Shown in pieces: positions 15,802 to 23,584 of a DNA stretch of 23,584 bases. The stretch is from DAOUBF01 sp034432795 (lineage in GTDB: Bacteria > Chloroflexota > Anaerolineae > DSLN01), in NCBI GenBank assembly GCA_034432795.1, contig DAOUBF010000076.1, positions 1 to 23,584 of the forward strand, given 5' to 3'. A program made the translations under genes and the position numbers. How positions within the stretch are numbered: position 1 is the first letter of the stretch; the number at the start of each line of letters is the position of its first letter. The notes beneath the pieces were generated by a model. That model saw only the letters and a list, made by a program, of their open reading frames with translations, searched no databases and was not told the origin of the DNA.

Positions 15802-16318
15802 AATTTGGTTCTGGCTGGCGATGTGCTTCGAGTCCGTCAACCACTTTGTTGCAGCCAAAGCCACAACGAATAAGGCCAATGGGATAGGCCAGGGATTCCA
15901 GTTCCCTCCAGGGGCGAGGCAGACGAGTAAAGACAAGCCTAAAAGCAGACCATTGCGGACGAAAACCCATGGCCCCAACCTCTCCTCCGTAGAAGACCCA
16001 AAGCAACCACAGCCCCCCCTTTTCTCCCCGTCGAAATTGAATCCCTAACACGCCTATAAAAGACAAAAGCAACGCCGAAGTGATACCTGCTGCCACTTGA
16101 GGATACCAGTTCAGAATCAGAGCCGAGCTCACAAGCAACTCTATACTAGCCAATCCTCTTGCAAGTATAGAGACCCAGTCCCGACGAACTATAGGCAGTC
16201 TGCTCACAGCCAGTTGGAAGCTTGAGAGGTTGATCCACTTCGTGGTGGCTGCTATGAGAAAGATGAAGCCCAAAAGCCAACGTGCTATGGAAATAAGGAG
16301 CAGCACCCAGCCAGTCAT
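15595..16318 (-). pseudogene. MauE/DoxX-like redox membrane protein, frame interrupted at a G7 tract
   Basis: The ATG at 16318 starts MTGWVLLLISIARWLLGFIF. Membrane helices follow at ARWLLGFIFLIAATTKW, ILARGLASIELLVSSALIL and ITSALLLSFIGVLGIQFRRG, as in MauE. At the run of seven G (plus-strand C7 at 16013-16019, preceded by A4) the frame becomes nonsense. Removing one G, or a +1 slip, gives GEKGGCGCFGSSTEERLGPW, which contains the CGCFG motif expected in MauE, then the last helices VRNGLLLGLSLLVCLAP and PLALFVVALAATKWL. That second frame runs without stop into the Tat signal segment and ends at 15595. MauE proteins are membrane partners for disulfide formation or transfer in methylamine dehydrogenase maturation. 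It lies 23 bases after oppC. True decay, programmed slippage and sequence error are all open. Confidence 0.65.
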
Positions 16319-16341
16319 CTTGAGCGGTCTTTGTTTCGTCC

Positions 16342-17262
16342 TTACAACTTGAGACGCGGGTCCAGGGCATCGCGCAGCCCATCGCCGATATAGTTGAAGG
16401 ACAGCGAGGCCAGGAAGATGCACAGGCCAGGATAGAAGGCTTTGGCCGGTTGCGTCCACATGTCGTTCTGGACGTTCTGGAGCATATTGCCCCACGTGGG
16501 AATGGGGGGCTGGATGCCGAAGCCCAGGAAGCTCAGGGCACTCTCCACCACGATCACCCCACCCAGGTTGAGCGTCGCACTGACAATGACCGGGGCAATC
16601 GCGTTGGGGATCATATGACGCAGGATGATGCCCATATTGGACATGCCCAGCGCCCGCGCCGCCTGGGTGAACTCCTGCTCGCGCAACGACAGGACCATGC
16701 CGCGCACCAACCGGCTGGCGGTGATCCACTGCAGGGAGGTCAGCACCAGCACGATGACAACCGCGCTGGACCATTCCCGCGAGAGACCAGGGATGATGAC
16801 ATCGCGGAAGATGGCCGAGAGCGCCAGCAACAGCGGCAACGTCGGCAGCGACAACATGAATTCAACGAAGCGCTGGATCAGGCTATCCACCCAACCGCCA
16901 TAGAAGCCGGAGATGGCCCCAATGATGACACCGATGGTCTCACTGATCAAGACAACAGTAAAGGCCACGAACAGCGAGATGCGCGCCGCGTACATGAGAC
17001 GGCTCAGGGTATCCCGCCCCAGCTCATCCGTCCCCAACAGGTGCTCACGCGAGGGACCCGCGTTCTTGAGCTTCAGGTTTTGCTCCAAAGGATCATAGGG
17101 CGCGATAAGAGGGGCCAGGAGTGCGACAATAAGAAAGAAAAGGATCACGATCCCACCCAGGACAGCCAGTCGGTGGCGGCGGAAGCGCCGCCAGATCAGG
17201 CTGAGCCGGCTCTCTTCGCGTAAGGTCAGCAGACCCTCGGCTGTAGCTTCTGCAACGGCCAT
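16342..17262 (-). CDS. oppC: ABC transporter permease, OppC/DppC-type
   Basis: The 306-residue inner-membrane permease has the N-terminal OppC-N helix (LAVLGGIVILFFLIVALLAP), the following loop HLLGTDELGRDTLSRLMYAA, five further membrane helices and the EAA cytoplasmic loop EFTQAARALGMSNMGIILRH that contacts the ATPases. The end LSFNYIGDGLRDALDPRL is family-typical. AGGAGGGACTT stands before the ATG at 17262, and it starts 15 bases after the oppB stop, so they form one operon. It is followed directly by the redox cassette instead of by the ATPase genes. Confidence 0.93.
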   Translation of the reverse strand: MAVAEATAEGLLTLREESRLSLIWRRFRRHRLAVLGGIVILFFLIVALLAPLIAPYDPLEQNLKLKNAGPSREHLLGTDELGRDTLSRLMYAARISLFVAFTVVLISETIGVIIGAISGFYGGWVDSLIQRFVEFMLSLPTLPLLLALSAIFRDVIIPGLSREWSSAVVIVLVLTSLQWITASRLVRGMVLSLREQEFTQAARALGMSNMGIILRHMIPNAIAPVIVSATLNLGGVIVVESALSFLGFGIQPPIPTWGNMLQNVQNDMWTQPAKAFYPGLCIFLASLSFNYIGDGLRDALDPRLKL

Positions 17263-17277
17263 AAGTCCCTCCTAATG

Positions 17278-18396
17278 TCAGGCAAAGCGGATACGGGGGT
17301 CTACCACCGTATACAGCAGGTCGGCGAGCAGCGTGGCCAGGACATAGAGGATGGCGGTAATGAACAGGAGCGCCATAACAATGGGCCAGTCCTCGGAGAA
17401 CAGCGCATCCACGTACAGCCGCCCCATCCCCTGCCAGTTAAACACGGTCTCTGTCAGGATGGCGCCGCTGAATAGCGAGGGGATTTGCAGGGTCACGACG
17501 GTGATCACCGGGATGAGGGCATTGCGCAGGGCATGGCGAGCGATGACCGCGCGCTCCACCAGCCCCTTGGCGCGGGCGGTGCGCACGTAGTCCTGGCGCA
17601 GGACCTCCAACATGGAGGAGCGCATGTAACGGCTCCAGCCGGCCATGTACAGCAGGCTGAGCACAATCGTCGGCAGGATGAGGTGCACCAGCCGGTCCGC
17701 CAGCGACCCCGGCTGCGCGTTCAGCAGGTCAAGCAGGCTGCCCGGCAGGGGATCACGCACGCTCGTCACGTTACCTGTGGGCAGGTAGGGCAATTTGAGC
17801 GTCTGGTACACCCAGGATTGCGAGCCGCCGATAAAGAAGATCAGCATAAGGCCGAACCAGAAGACGGGCATAGCGATGCCGAAGAAACTGAAGGTGGTCA
17901 CGGCGTAGTCCGTGCGCGAATACTGGTGCACGGCAGAGTACACGCCAATGGGCAGGGCGACGATGAGCGAGAGCAGGGTGGAGGAGGTCATCAACAGCAG
18001 CGTGTTCGCCAGGCGGTTGTTGATCAGGTCCGAGACACTGACTCCCTGGGCGATCTTCCATGACTTGCCAAAGTCCCCCCGCACCACGCCGCGGCTGCAC
18101 AGTTCGGCCTCCGCCCGGCAGGAGAGGCGCTGCCAGTCCGCGCGGCCAATGTCGTCCAGCCAGTCCTCACCGAGGAGCCAGACGACATAGCGCATTGGCC
18201 CCGGCAGGTGCAGGCCCAGATACTCCTCCAGGCGGCGCTTGTCCTGCTCGGTAAAGCGCGCACGCCGGTCGGCGCCCAGGTTGATGCCGGAGAGCGGCCC
18301 GCCCGGCGCGACATTGAGCAGCAGATAAATCGCTGCCGAGGCGATGATAACGACCAAAATCATCTGAATGAAGCGGCGAATGAGATAAGCGGTCAT
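17278..18396 (-). CDS. oppB: ABC transporter permease, OppB/DppB-type
   Basis: The 372-residue permease begins MTAYLIRRFIQMILVVIIAS and has the periplasmic GGPLSG-type loop, then helices with TLLLMTSSTLLSLIVALPIG, YAVTTFSFFGIAMPVFWFGL and the EAA loop DYVRTARAKGLVERAVIARH. It ends in YTVVDPRIRFA. It is somewhat longer than usual because of an inserted extracytoplasmic segment (residues about 70-110) carrying two cysteines, SCRAEAELCSRG, which could form a disulfide. The ATG at 18396 has GAGGGGATGG upstream. It lies 119 bases after the binding-protein gene, across a strong hairpin, and pairs with OppC to form the pore. Confidence 0.93.
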   Translation of the reverse strand: MTAYLIRRFIQMILVVIIASAAIYLLLNVAPGGPLSGINLGADRRARFTEQDKRRLEEYLGLHLPGPMRYVVWLLGEDWLDDIGRADWQRLSCRAEAELCSRGVVRGDFGKSWKIAQGVSVSDLINNRLANTLLLMTSSTLLSLIVALPIGVYSAVHQYSRTDYAVTTFSFFGIAMPVFWFGLMLIFFIGGSQSWVYQTLKLPYLPTGNVTSVRDPLPGSLLDLLNAQPGSLADRLVHLILPTIVLSLLYMAGWSRYMRSSMLEVLRQDYVRTARAKGLVERAVIARHALRNALIPVITVVTLQIPSLFSGAILTETVFNWQGMGRLYVDALFSEDWPIVMALLFITAILYVLATLLADLLYTVVDPRIRFA

Positions 18397-18417
18397 CAGG
18401 CCATCCCCTCATCCGGT

Positions 18418-18458
18418 GACGGTGCTGGCGGGGCGGATGGGGCCCCGCCAGCACCGTC
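18418..18458 (-). terminator. 17-bp hairpin between binding-protein and permease genes
   Basis: The arms 18418-18434 and 18442-18458 are perfectly complementary (17 bases, very GC-rich) with a 7-base loop. No T run follows on the minus strand, so complete termination is unlikely. Such hairpins often protect upstream mRNA or partly end transcription, giving more binding protein than permease. Confidence 0.6.
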
Positions 18459-18479
18459 AGTCAGTCTCTACCGGAACGC

Positions 18480-18508
18480 AGTGTCATTCTGAGCGCAGCG
18501 CAGAAACC
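18480..18508. repeat. Short dispersed repeat with CATTCTGAGCGCAGCG core
   Basis: GTCATTCTGAGCGCAGCGCAGAA, in shorter form CATTCTGAGCGCAGCG, resembles intergenic repeats widespread in bacterial genomes, including Chloroflexota. A diverged version, AATCCCGAACGCAGCC on the minus strand, lies near 7310-7330. Recognition is from memory only. Confidence 0.35.
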
Positions 18509-18515
18509 GCCAGCC

Positions 18516-20435
18516 CTAGGGCGCCAGGTCCCACTCCTCAATGTTCCACAGTTCCGAGTTCTCGGTCGGGTCCATCTTGAAGTTCACCAGATCGGGCCGG
18601 TGGGCGGCGATCTTCAGCCGCAGGAACAGCGGCAAGACCGGCAGGTCCTGCGAGAAGATGATCTGGGCCTGCTTGGCGAACTCGGCCTTCTTGTCGGGGT
18701 CAATCGTGCCGAGTTGCTGCTGGCAGGCGGCGTCGTACTCCGGGTTGGAGTAGCCGGCGTTGTTAGACGCGCCCCAGCCGTTGACCTCGTTGGGGATCTG
18801 CGAGGAGATGTACAGGTCGCAGGGCGGCTCCACGCCGGTCAGCCAGGCGAACTCGCCCAGGTCGTACTGTCGCCCGAACAGCGGCCCCTCAGGCCCGTCG
18901 GCGAACCACTCGCGCGAGGGCTTATAGTACAGCTCCACGCTGATGCCGCAGTTCTCCTTGAGTTGCGCCTGGATGATCTGCGTCACCTGCTCGCGCAGGC
19001 GGTTGCCCGCCGTCGTGCCGTAGGTCACATGGAAGGGCTGGCCGTTCTTGTCAATGATCCCATCCCCGTCTGTGTCCGTCCAGCCGGCCTCGGCCAGGAG
19101 CGCCTTGCCCTTCTCCGGGTCAAAGTTGTAGATGGTCAGGTTCTCATCCCCGGCGTAGAGGGGGTGCTCCTTGGGGAGGTAGACATTGGGGGCAACACTC
19201 TCGCCGAACAGCACCTGGTCAATGATGGCCTTGCGGTCAATGCAGTAGGCGAAGGCCTGGCGGATACGCTTGTCGGCGAAAGCGCCGTTGGCCGCGAAGC
19301 CCGTGTACGTCTCCGCCGGCATGATATTGAAGTCCAGGTGCTCAAAGCTGGTGCCCAGGACGAAGACCGGCTTGATCAGCCCTTGCTGCTCGGCCTGCTT
19401 GAGGAAGGGCGCCTGGCTATCAAAGGCCGCGTCCTGTGTGCCGACGTCGCATTCGCCAGCCAGCAGTTGGGCGATCAACTGGTTGGTGTCCTTGATGAAC
19501 CGGTAGACGACGCGGTCAAACTTGGGCAGGCCCTCGGCAGCGCGCCAGTAATTGGGGTTCTTCTCCAGGGTGATGTGGTCGCCCTGCACCCACTCCACCA
19601 TCTTGAAGGGGCCGTAGCCGACCGGCTTGCGGTTCATGCTCTCGTCCTGGAGCAGTTCAGCCGGTGTCTTGTTCCCATAGATATGGCGCGGGTGCGGGGT
19701 GAAGATGTTGATGTAGTAGGTGGCGTCCAGCCAGCCGGGGATACCCGTCCACACGATGGTGCGGTCATCCTTGGCCACGTAGCTGGCGGTGCGGTCATAG
19801 GCGAATTTGGCCACCGGCGTGTCGGGGCTTTTGCCCAGCTCAAAGCCAAAGACCGAGTCATCGGCGGTCAGGGGCTGACCATCCTCCCACTTCAGGCCCT
19901 CCTTGAGCTTGAAGGTGGCGCTGAGTTGGGGCAGCTTGACCGTGCCGCCGGTGTACTCAAACACGTTGCCGTCCTTGTCCTTGAGCTTTGCCCCCACTGT
20001 CAGGGTGATCACCTCACCGACCGCATCAGCGACGATGTCGCCTTCCTTGACCTCCACCTCCGTCAAGGTGGCGTCGCCATCCTTGAGGCTGGGCAGCTTC
20101 TCAATGATGACGGGCTGATAGGCGTATGTCAGGGAGGTGATGGGGAAGTCGCGGAAGGCGTGCTGGACGGCGGTGGAGGCCAGCATACTGCCGCCCAGGT
20201 TGTACAGCGTGTCAGGCTCCTGCGCCATGCACACGACGAGCGTCTTTGGCCCGGCGGGCGGCGGCTGTGTGGGCGGCGGCGCAGTAGGCTGGACAATGAC
20301 GGTTCGCTCTACTGGTACCGTTACAATCACGGTGGCTGGCGGCGCGGGGGTGGCCTGGGGCCCGCACGCGCTGATCACCAGTGCGAACAGGACCAATAGG
20401 CTGAGCGAAAGCACCGCTCTTCTGTGTGTAAGCAT
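18516..20435 (-). CDS. oppA: Family 5 extracellular solute-binding lipoprotein (OppA/DppA-type)
   Basis: The 639-residue protein starts at the ATG at 20435, which has GGAGGAGAAC just upstream; a more distant in-frame ATG at 20486 lacks this. The signal peptide ends in the lipobox LVISACGPQ (Cys24), followed by a Pro/Thr/Val stalk. Family-5 features include LPQLSATFKLKEGLKWEDGQ, the segment GYGPFKMVEWVQGDHITLEK, IRQAFAYCIDRKAIIDQVLF and LLAEAGWTDTDGDGIIDKNG, the last with a Ca-like Asp-rich loop that is common in this family. It captures the ligand outside the membrane for OppBCDF. It is longer than typical members (about 530) mainly through inserted beta segments near residues 90-170. Ligand class cannot be told. 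Confidence 0.93.
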   Translation of the reverse strand: MLTHRRAVLSLSLLVLFALVISACGPQATPAPPATVIVTVPVERTVIVQPTAPPPTQPPPAGPKTLVVCMAQEPDTLYNLGGSMLASTAVQHAFRDFPITSLTYAYQPVIIEKLPSLKDGDATLTEVEVKEGDIVADAVGEVITLTVGAKLKDKDGNVFEYTGGTVKLPQLSATFKLKEGLKWEDGQPLTADDSVFGFELGKSPDTPVAKFAYDRTASYVAKDDRTIVWTGIPGWLDATYYINIFTPHPRHIYGNKTPAELLQDESMNRKPVGYGPFKMVEWVQGDHITLEKNPNYWRAAEGLPKFDRVVYRFIKDTNQLIAQLLAGECDVGTQDAAFDSQAPFLKQAEQQGLIKPVFVLGTSFEHLDFNIMPAETYTGFAANGAFADKRIRQAFAYCIDRKAIIDQVLFGESVAPNVYLPKEHPLYAGDENLTIYNFDPEKGKALLAEAGWTDTDGDGIIDKNGQPFHVTYGTTAGNRLREQVTQIIQAQLKENCGISVELYYKPSREWFADGPEGPLFGRQYDLGEFAWLTGVEPPCDLYISSQIPNEVNGWGASNNAGYSNPEYDAACQQQLGTIDPDKKAEFAKQAQIIFSQDLPVLPLFLRLKIAAHRPDLVNFKMDPTENSELWNIEEWDLAP

Positions 20436-20552
20436 GTTCTCCTCCTTTGATGGGTTGGGTGAAATGAACACACGACCAAGCGACACCGAGCGGGTGCTCT
20501 CCCCGAAGATAAATCAGCGTAGCGGCCTCACCCCCCTTCTTGAAAACCAGCC

Positions 20553-20894
20553 TTAATACACGCGACCCAGCGGGGCAAAGCCCAGCAGGACAAAGGTGGC
20601 GTTCCAGCGCTGCTCCAGAAGCTGCGTCTGCTCGGCGCTGAGGGGCGCCGGCCAGATGCGGCCCAGCGTTGTGGACAGGCGCTGGGCTGCGGCCAGGAAG
20701 AGCCTCTGGGGTGTCTGGGAGTGCGACAGAGGAACGCGCCCACGCGGCCCAGGCCCCCCGCTCAACCAGCGCCGGATGTCCCACCACAGGTCAGCGCGCG
20801 GCTCAGCCCCAGCAACGGATCGCTGCAAAGCCAAACGGATAAGCCGGTCGAGATCGTCTTCCCCTGGGCGCGGTTTACGCTCAGGTATATTCAT
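20553..20894 (-). CDS. Small protein overlapping the ECF sigma factor gene
   Basis: The product has 113 residues. The ATG at 20894 lies within the last 14 bases of the sigma factor gene, so translation is probably coupled. The N-terminus (PGEDDLDRLIRLALQRSVAG, AEPRADLWWDIRRWL) resembles short N-terminal segments of proteins encoded next to ECF sigma factors in Chloroflexota. No membrane helix and no zinc-type HxxxCxxC anti-sigma motif are present. The C-terminus (SAEQTQLLEQRWNATFVLLG) is helical. A role in controlling the sigma factor is a guess from position. About 117 bases without a gene follow before oppA, in which no convincing promoter was seen. Confidence 0.65.
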   Translation of the reverse strand: MNIPERKPRPGEDDLDRLIRLALQRSVAGAEPRADLWWDIRRWLSGGPGPRGRVPLSHSQTPQRLFLAAAQRLSTTLGRIWPAPLSAEQTQLLEQRWNATFVLLGFAPLGRVY

Positions 20895-21507
20895 AGGCCA
20901 CCTCCGCCGCGCCCGTGCCCGCCGTCAGATAACGGCGCAAGTTGTCGCGGGCATAGTGCAGACGCGACTTCACTGTACCTACCGGGCAATCCAGAATGTC
21001 CGCGATCTCTTTCAAGCTCAACTCATTCAAATAGTAAAGCACCACCACCACGCGCTGGCCAAAGGCCAGGCGGTCAATCGCCTCGCGGATGGCACGCTCC
21101 TGATCCCCGTCCTCAGCGATATGCTCCGGCGAGAACCGGGCCGAACTGACCAACTGGTCCACCAGGCTCTCTAATGGCAAGCGCCAGCGATTATGCTGGC
21201 TGGCCCAGGTGTAGCTCAAGTTGACCGTGACCCGGTACAACCAGGGCTTGAACGGCAACGCCGGGTCAATCGTGCTGGCGTAGGCGTGCACCCGCAGGAA
21301 GCAATCCTGTAAAATGTCCTCGGCGGCCTGCGGATCGCGGGTGATCGCCAGGGCCGTGCGGTAGACCAGCGTCTTATAGCGGGCATATAGCGCCCCTAGC
21401 GCTTCCAGGTCGCCGGCCTTCAGGCGGGCCACCAGTTCCTCATCCGCCGGCTCCTCTGGCACCTCACTCATTGGCCCCGCGCTTGCAGAAGCACGATACT
21501 TTTCCAT
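20881..21507 (-). CDS. RNA polymerase ECF-type sigma factor
   Basis: The product has 208 residues from the ATG at 21507; a GTG at 21540 and an ATG at 21471 are alternatives and none has a clear ribosome site. Region 2 is visible as LVARLKAGDLEALGALYARY and DPQAAEDILQDCFLRVHAYA with PFKPWLYRVTVNLSYTW. Region 4 follows as RLAFGQRVVVVLYYLNELSL, KEIADILDCPVGTVKSRLHY. ECF factors redirect RNA polymerase to envelope or stress genes. A palindrome of CTGGGTTT-A-AAACCCAG lies 34 bases upstream of the ATG. It overlaps the downstream small gene by 14 bases. No classical anti-sigma gene is adjacent. Confidence 0.9.
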   Translation of the reverse strand: MEKYRASASAGPMSEVPEEPADEELVARLKAGDLEALGALYARYKTLVYRTALAITRDPQAAEDILQDCFLRVHAYASTIDPALPFKPWLYRVTVNLSYTWASQHNRWRLPLESLVDQLVSSARFSPEHIAEDGDQERAIREAIDRLAFGQRVVVVLYYLNELSLKEIADILDCPVGTVKSRLHYARDNLRRYLTAGTGAAEVAYEYT

Positions 21508-21540
21508 AATAGATACTAGAAATACGTCCAAATGGTTCAC

Positions 21541-21557
21541 CTGGGTTTAAAACCCAG
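21541..21557. promoter_or_regulatory. Inverted repeat CTGGGTTT-A-AAACCCAG upstream of the sigma gene
   Basis: Perfect 8-base arms surround a single base, 34 bases before the sigma factor ATG. It could be an operator or an RNA hairpin in the leader; no matching -10/-35 pair was found. Confidence 0.4.
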
Positions 21558-21631
21558 CCCGTTCCTCACCTTAGGGAACTCTATCTTAAACAATTCTGCT
21601 GAAAATGCAAGTCACGTAGATCACAGAACCA

Positions 21632-21669
21632 CCCCCTCCCCCCTTGCGGGGGAGGGCTGGGGTGGGGGA
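21632..21669. repeat. GC-rich repeat with G-quadruplex pattern, 3' side of galK
   Basis: A C-rich arm, TTGC loop and G-rich arm form a hairpin. The plus strand from 21648 to 21668 has G5-A-G3-CT-G4-T-G5, which fits a G-quadruplex. It is nearly identical to the copy at about 23044-23078 on the other side of galK. Confidence 0.7.
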
Positions 21670-21684
21670 TAAATCTGCCAGCGC

Positions 21685-22863
<1,179 letters not shown>

Positions 22864-22870
22864 ACCCCCG

Positions 22871-22900
22871 ATTTTAGCACGAAGGGGATAAGGATTCCAA
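22871..22900 (-). promoter_or_regulatory. Promoter of galK, predicted leaderless
   Basis: On the minus strand TTGGAA (22900-22895) and TAAAAT (22876-22871) are separated by 18 bases. Seven bases remain between the -10 box and the ATG at 22863, so the transcript would start at about the start codon. Confidence 0.55.
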
Positions 22901-22923
22901 TGCGCCTGCGCTGGGGGACGGAT

Positions 22924-23078
22924 GCCACCCCCTCCCTCCCCCATCCAGGGGGAGGGACCTCACCCCCTGCCCCCTTCCCTACAAGGGAAGGGGGGATCAC
23001 TCCCCTCCCCTCTCAGGGGAGGGGCTGGGGGAGAGGTTACCCCCTTCCCCCTTGCGGGGGAGGGTTGGGGTGGGGGGT
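22924..23078. repeat. Cluster of four GC-rich hairpin repeats
   Basis: Four tandem but non-identical units of C-rich arm, short loop, G-rich arm occupy 22924-22957, about 22960-22999, 23000-23037 and 23038-23078. The last matches the copy at 21632-21669 in CCCCCTTGCGGGGGAGGG followed by TTGGGGTGGGGGG, and its plus strand (23056-23077) also fits a G-quadruplex. Reading frames through it (SQGRGWGRGYPLPPCGGG) are of the spurious kind such repeats yield. The stretch 22864-23409 contains no gene other than promoter, repeats, direct repeats and leader described separately. Confidence 0.75.
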
Positions 23079-23087
23079 GACTGAATT

Positions 23088-23136
23088 GGGACAATTTGTC
23101 ACGGAAAATTCACGCTTTAGGGACAAAAAAGTCACG
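23088..23136. promoter_or_regulatory. Direct repeats GGGACA(A/T-rich)GTCACG
   Basis: GGGACAATTTGTCACG at 23088-23103 and GGGACAAAAAAGTCACG at 23120-23136 start 32 bases apart, about three helical turns. Each has a GAC...GTC dyad. The first resembles the GTGACATTTGTCAC site at 5644-5657. They could be operators upstream of the leader region. Confidence 0.4.
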
Positions 23137-23152
23137 CGGCTGTGATAGCATA

Positions 23153-23360
23153 TGTTCAAACCGATCGCAATCCGTCCGGCATCCCCCGCCGGGCGGGTAC
23201 CTCGCCGGGAAAGGAGGTGAGGCCGGCGCGTGAACAGGAGCTACGGTAAGAACAGGCCCTGACAGGGACGATCTGCCAGGGCCAGGGACGGAGGTGGGCA
23301 TCAGGCCGCCCCCCGTCGCACGGCCATGATACCACAACCTCCGTCGGGGCGCAACGCCCC
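23153..23360 (+). ncRNA. Candidate structured 5' leader RNA upstream of the SipW-type gene
   Basis: Several exact complementarities nest in order. TGTTCA (23153-23158) pairs with TGAACA (23231-23236) and encloses CCCGCC/GGCGGG (23185-23197) and CGCCGG/CCGGCG (23203-23208, 23223-23228). GGCCCTG/CAGGGCC pairs 23255-23261 with 23277-23283. GACGGAGGT (23287-23295) pairs with ACCTCCGTC (23337-23345) and encloses GGCCG/CGGCC (23304-23308, 23321-23325). GGGGCG-CAA-CGCCCC closes at 23346-23360. In GC-rich DNA some pairing is expected by chance. It does not match a riboswitch class I know. No firm promoter was found at its 5' end. Confidence 0.4.
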
Positions 23361-23409
23361 ATGTGCACTGACAAAGGCTATCTATACAGCATAAGGAGGT
23401 TAAACCACC

Positions 23410-23584
23410 ATGAACGGCAAGCGAACACTCCCCTTTGGGCTGCTGACCATCGCCGTGGTGCTGGCCCTGGCCCTCATGGGCGTGGCCTACGCCCTGTGGA
23501 GCGAGACGCTGTCCATTAGCGGTACCGTTAGCACAGGTGCGGTGGACGTGGCGTTTCAGAACGCCACGGACGACGACGATGGGA
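23410..23584 (+). CDS. SipW-dependent signal peptide protein (TasA/CalY-like), 3' partial
   Basis: The ATG at 23410 has GGAGG at 23395-23399. The first 58 residues are visible: a short basic start MNGKRTLPFGLLTIAV, a hydrophobic core ALALMGVAYALWSETL, and SISGTVSTGAVDVAFQNATD. The order of hydrophobic helix, ALWSETL, and SGTVxTGxVDV is typical of proteins with SipW-type signal peptides, such as camelysin and TasA-like fibre or surface proteins, which are exported and processed by a SipW-type peptidase. The mature protein starts with an Asp-rich stretch (DDDDG). The gene runs past the window, so a neighbouring signal peptidase gene cannot be checked. Confidence 0.8.
   Translation, partial: MNGKRTLPFGLLTIAVVLALALMGVAYALWSETLSISGTVSTGAVDVAFQNATDDDDG

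Noticed and set aside
18600..20399. Long open frame (599 codons) on the plus strand
   Set aside because: It lies wholly opposite the oppA gene, which has a lipobox, ribosome site and family-5 motifs; the antisense product has no recognisable domain and arises from GC-rich codon bias.
23150..23290. Possible c-di-GMP-I, cobalamin or c-di-AMP riboswitch
   Set aside because: A CAAACC and a GCAA are present, but the conserved GGGACGCAAAGCC-like element and the other class consensus segments are missing; only an unnamed structured leader can be supported.
23110..23374. Short minus-strand frames of 72-75 codons upstream of the SipW-type gene
   Set aside because: They have no ribosome site, are Pro/Arg/Gly-rich and lie in a region better explained as a leader RNA.

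Overview
The window looks like part of a Chloroflexota (Anaerolineae-like) chromosome or metagenome bin. This is inferred, not searched. The signs are high GC, long Thr-Pro linkers in secreted proteins, Ala/Pro/Thr-rich lipoprotein stalks, Ig-like proteins of a type common in that phylum, and a SipW-type signal peptide protein at the right end. Promoters are ordinary sigma-70 type with 17-18 base spacers.

Layout. 1-5219 (+): a secreted M23 peptidase with no start in the window, then two Ig-like proteins with a C-terminal membrane helix; the second also carries an SH3b-like domain. 5279-5557 (-): a very small Fe-S domain protein. 5794-6801 (+): a WYL regulator with a clear promoter and an overlapping operator palindrome. 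6783-8457 (-): a thioredoxin-fold protein and a family 9 glycosyltransferase. 8750-10354 (+): a lipoprotein with LysM and M23 domains. 10506-10736 (+): a small unknown protein. 10709-20435 (-): a complete peptide/nickel-type ABC transporter whose binding protein and two permeases are separated from its two ATPases by a five-part redox-looking cassette. 20553-21507 (-): an ECF sigma factor with an overlapping small partner. 21685-22863 (-): galactokinase, flanked by GC-rich repeats. 23153-23360: a potentially structured 5' leader. 23410 to the end (+): the start of a SipW-dependent secreted protein.

The most unusual part is the cassette at 12952-16318. It encodes, in transcription order, a MauE/DoxX-like membrane protein, a Tat-signal peptide with a Cys-containing tail, a membrane-anchored protein, a Tat lipoprotein of the sulfite-oxidase molybdopterin family, and another anchored protein. 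Two interruptions lie in its first part. A seven-G tract shifts the MauE frame just before its expected CGCFG motif. An in-frame TGA then stops the Tat peptide, but the same frame continues for 62 codons with 18 cysteines and ends in a TGATG overlap with the next gene. Recoding, slippage, decay and sequence error all remain possible. MauE proteins are known to act in disulfide-rich methylamine dehydrogenase small-subunit maturation, so an extracytoplasmic system that oxidises or matures a very Cys-rich secreted protein is a reasonable, unproven reading.
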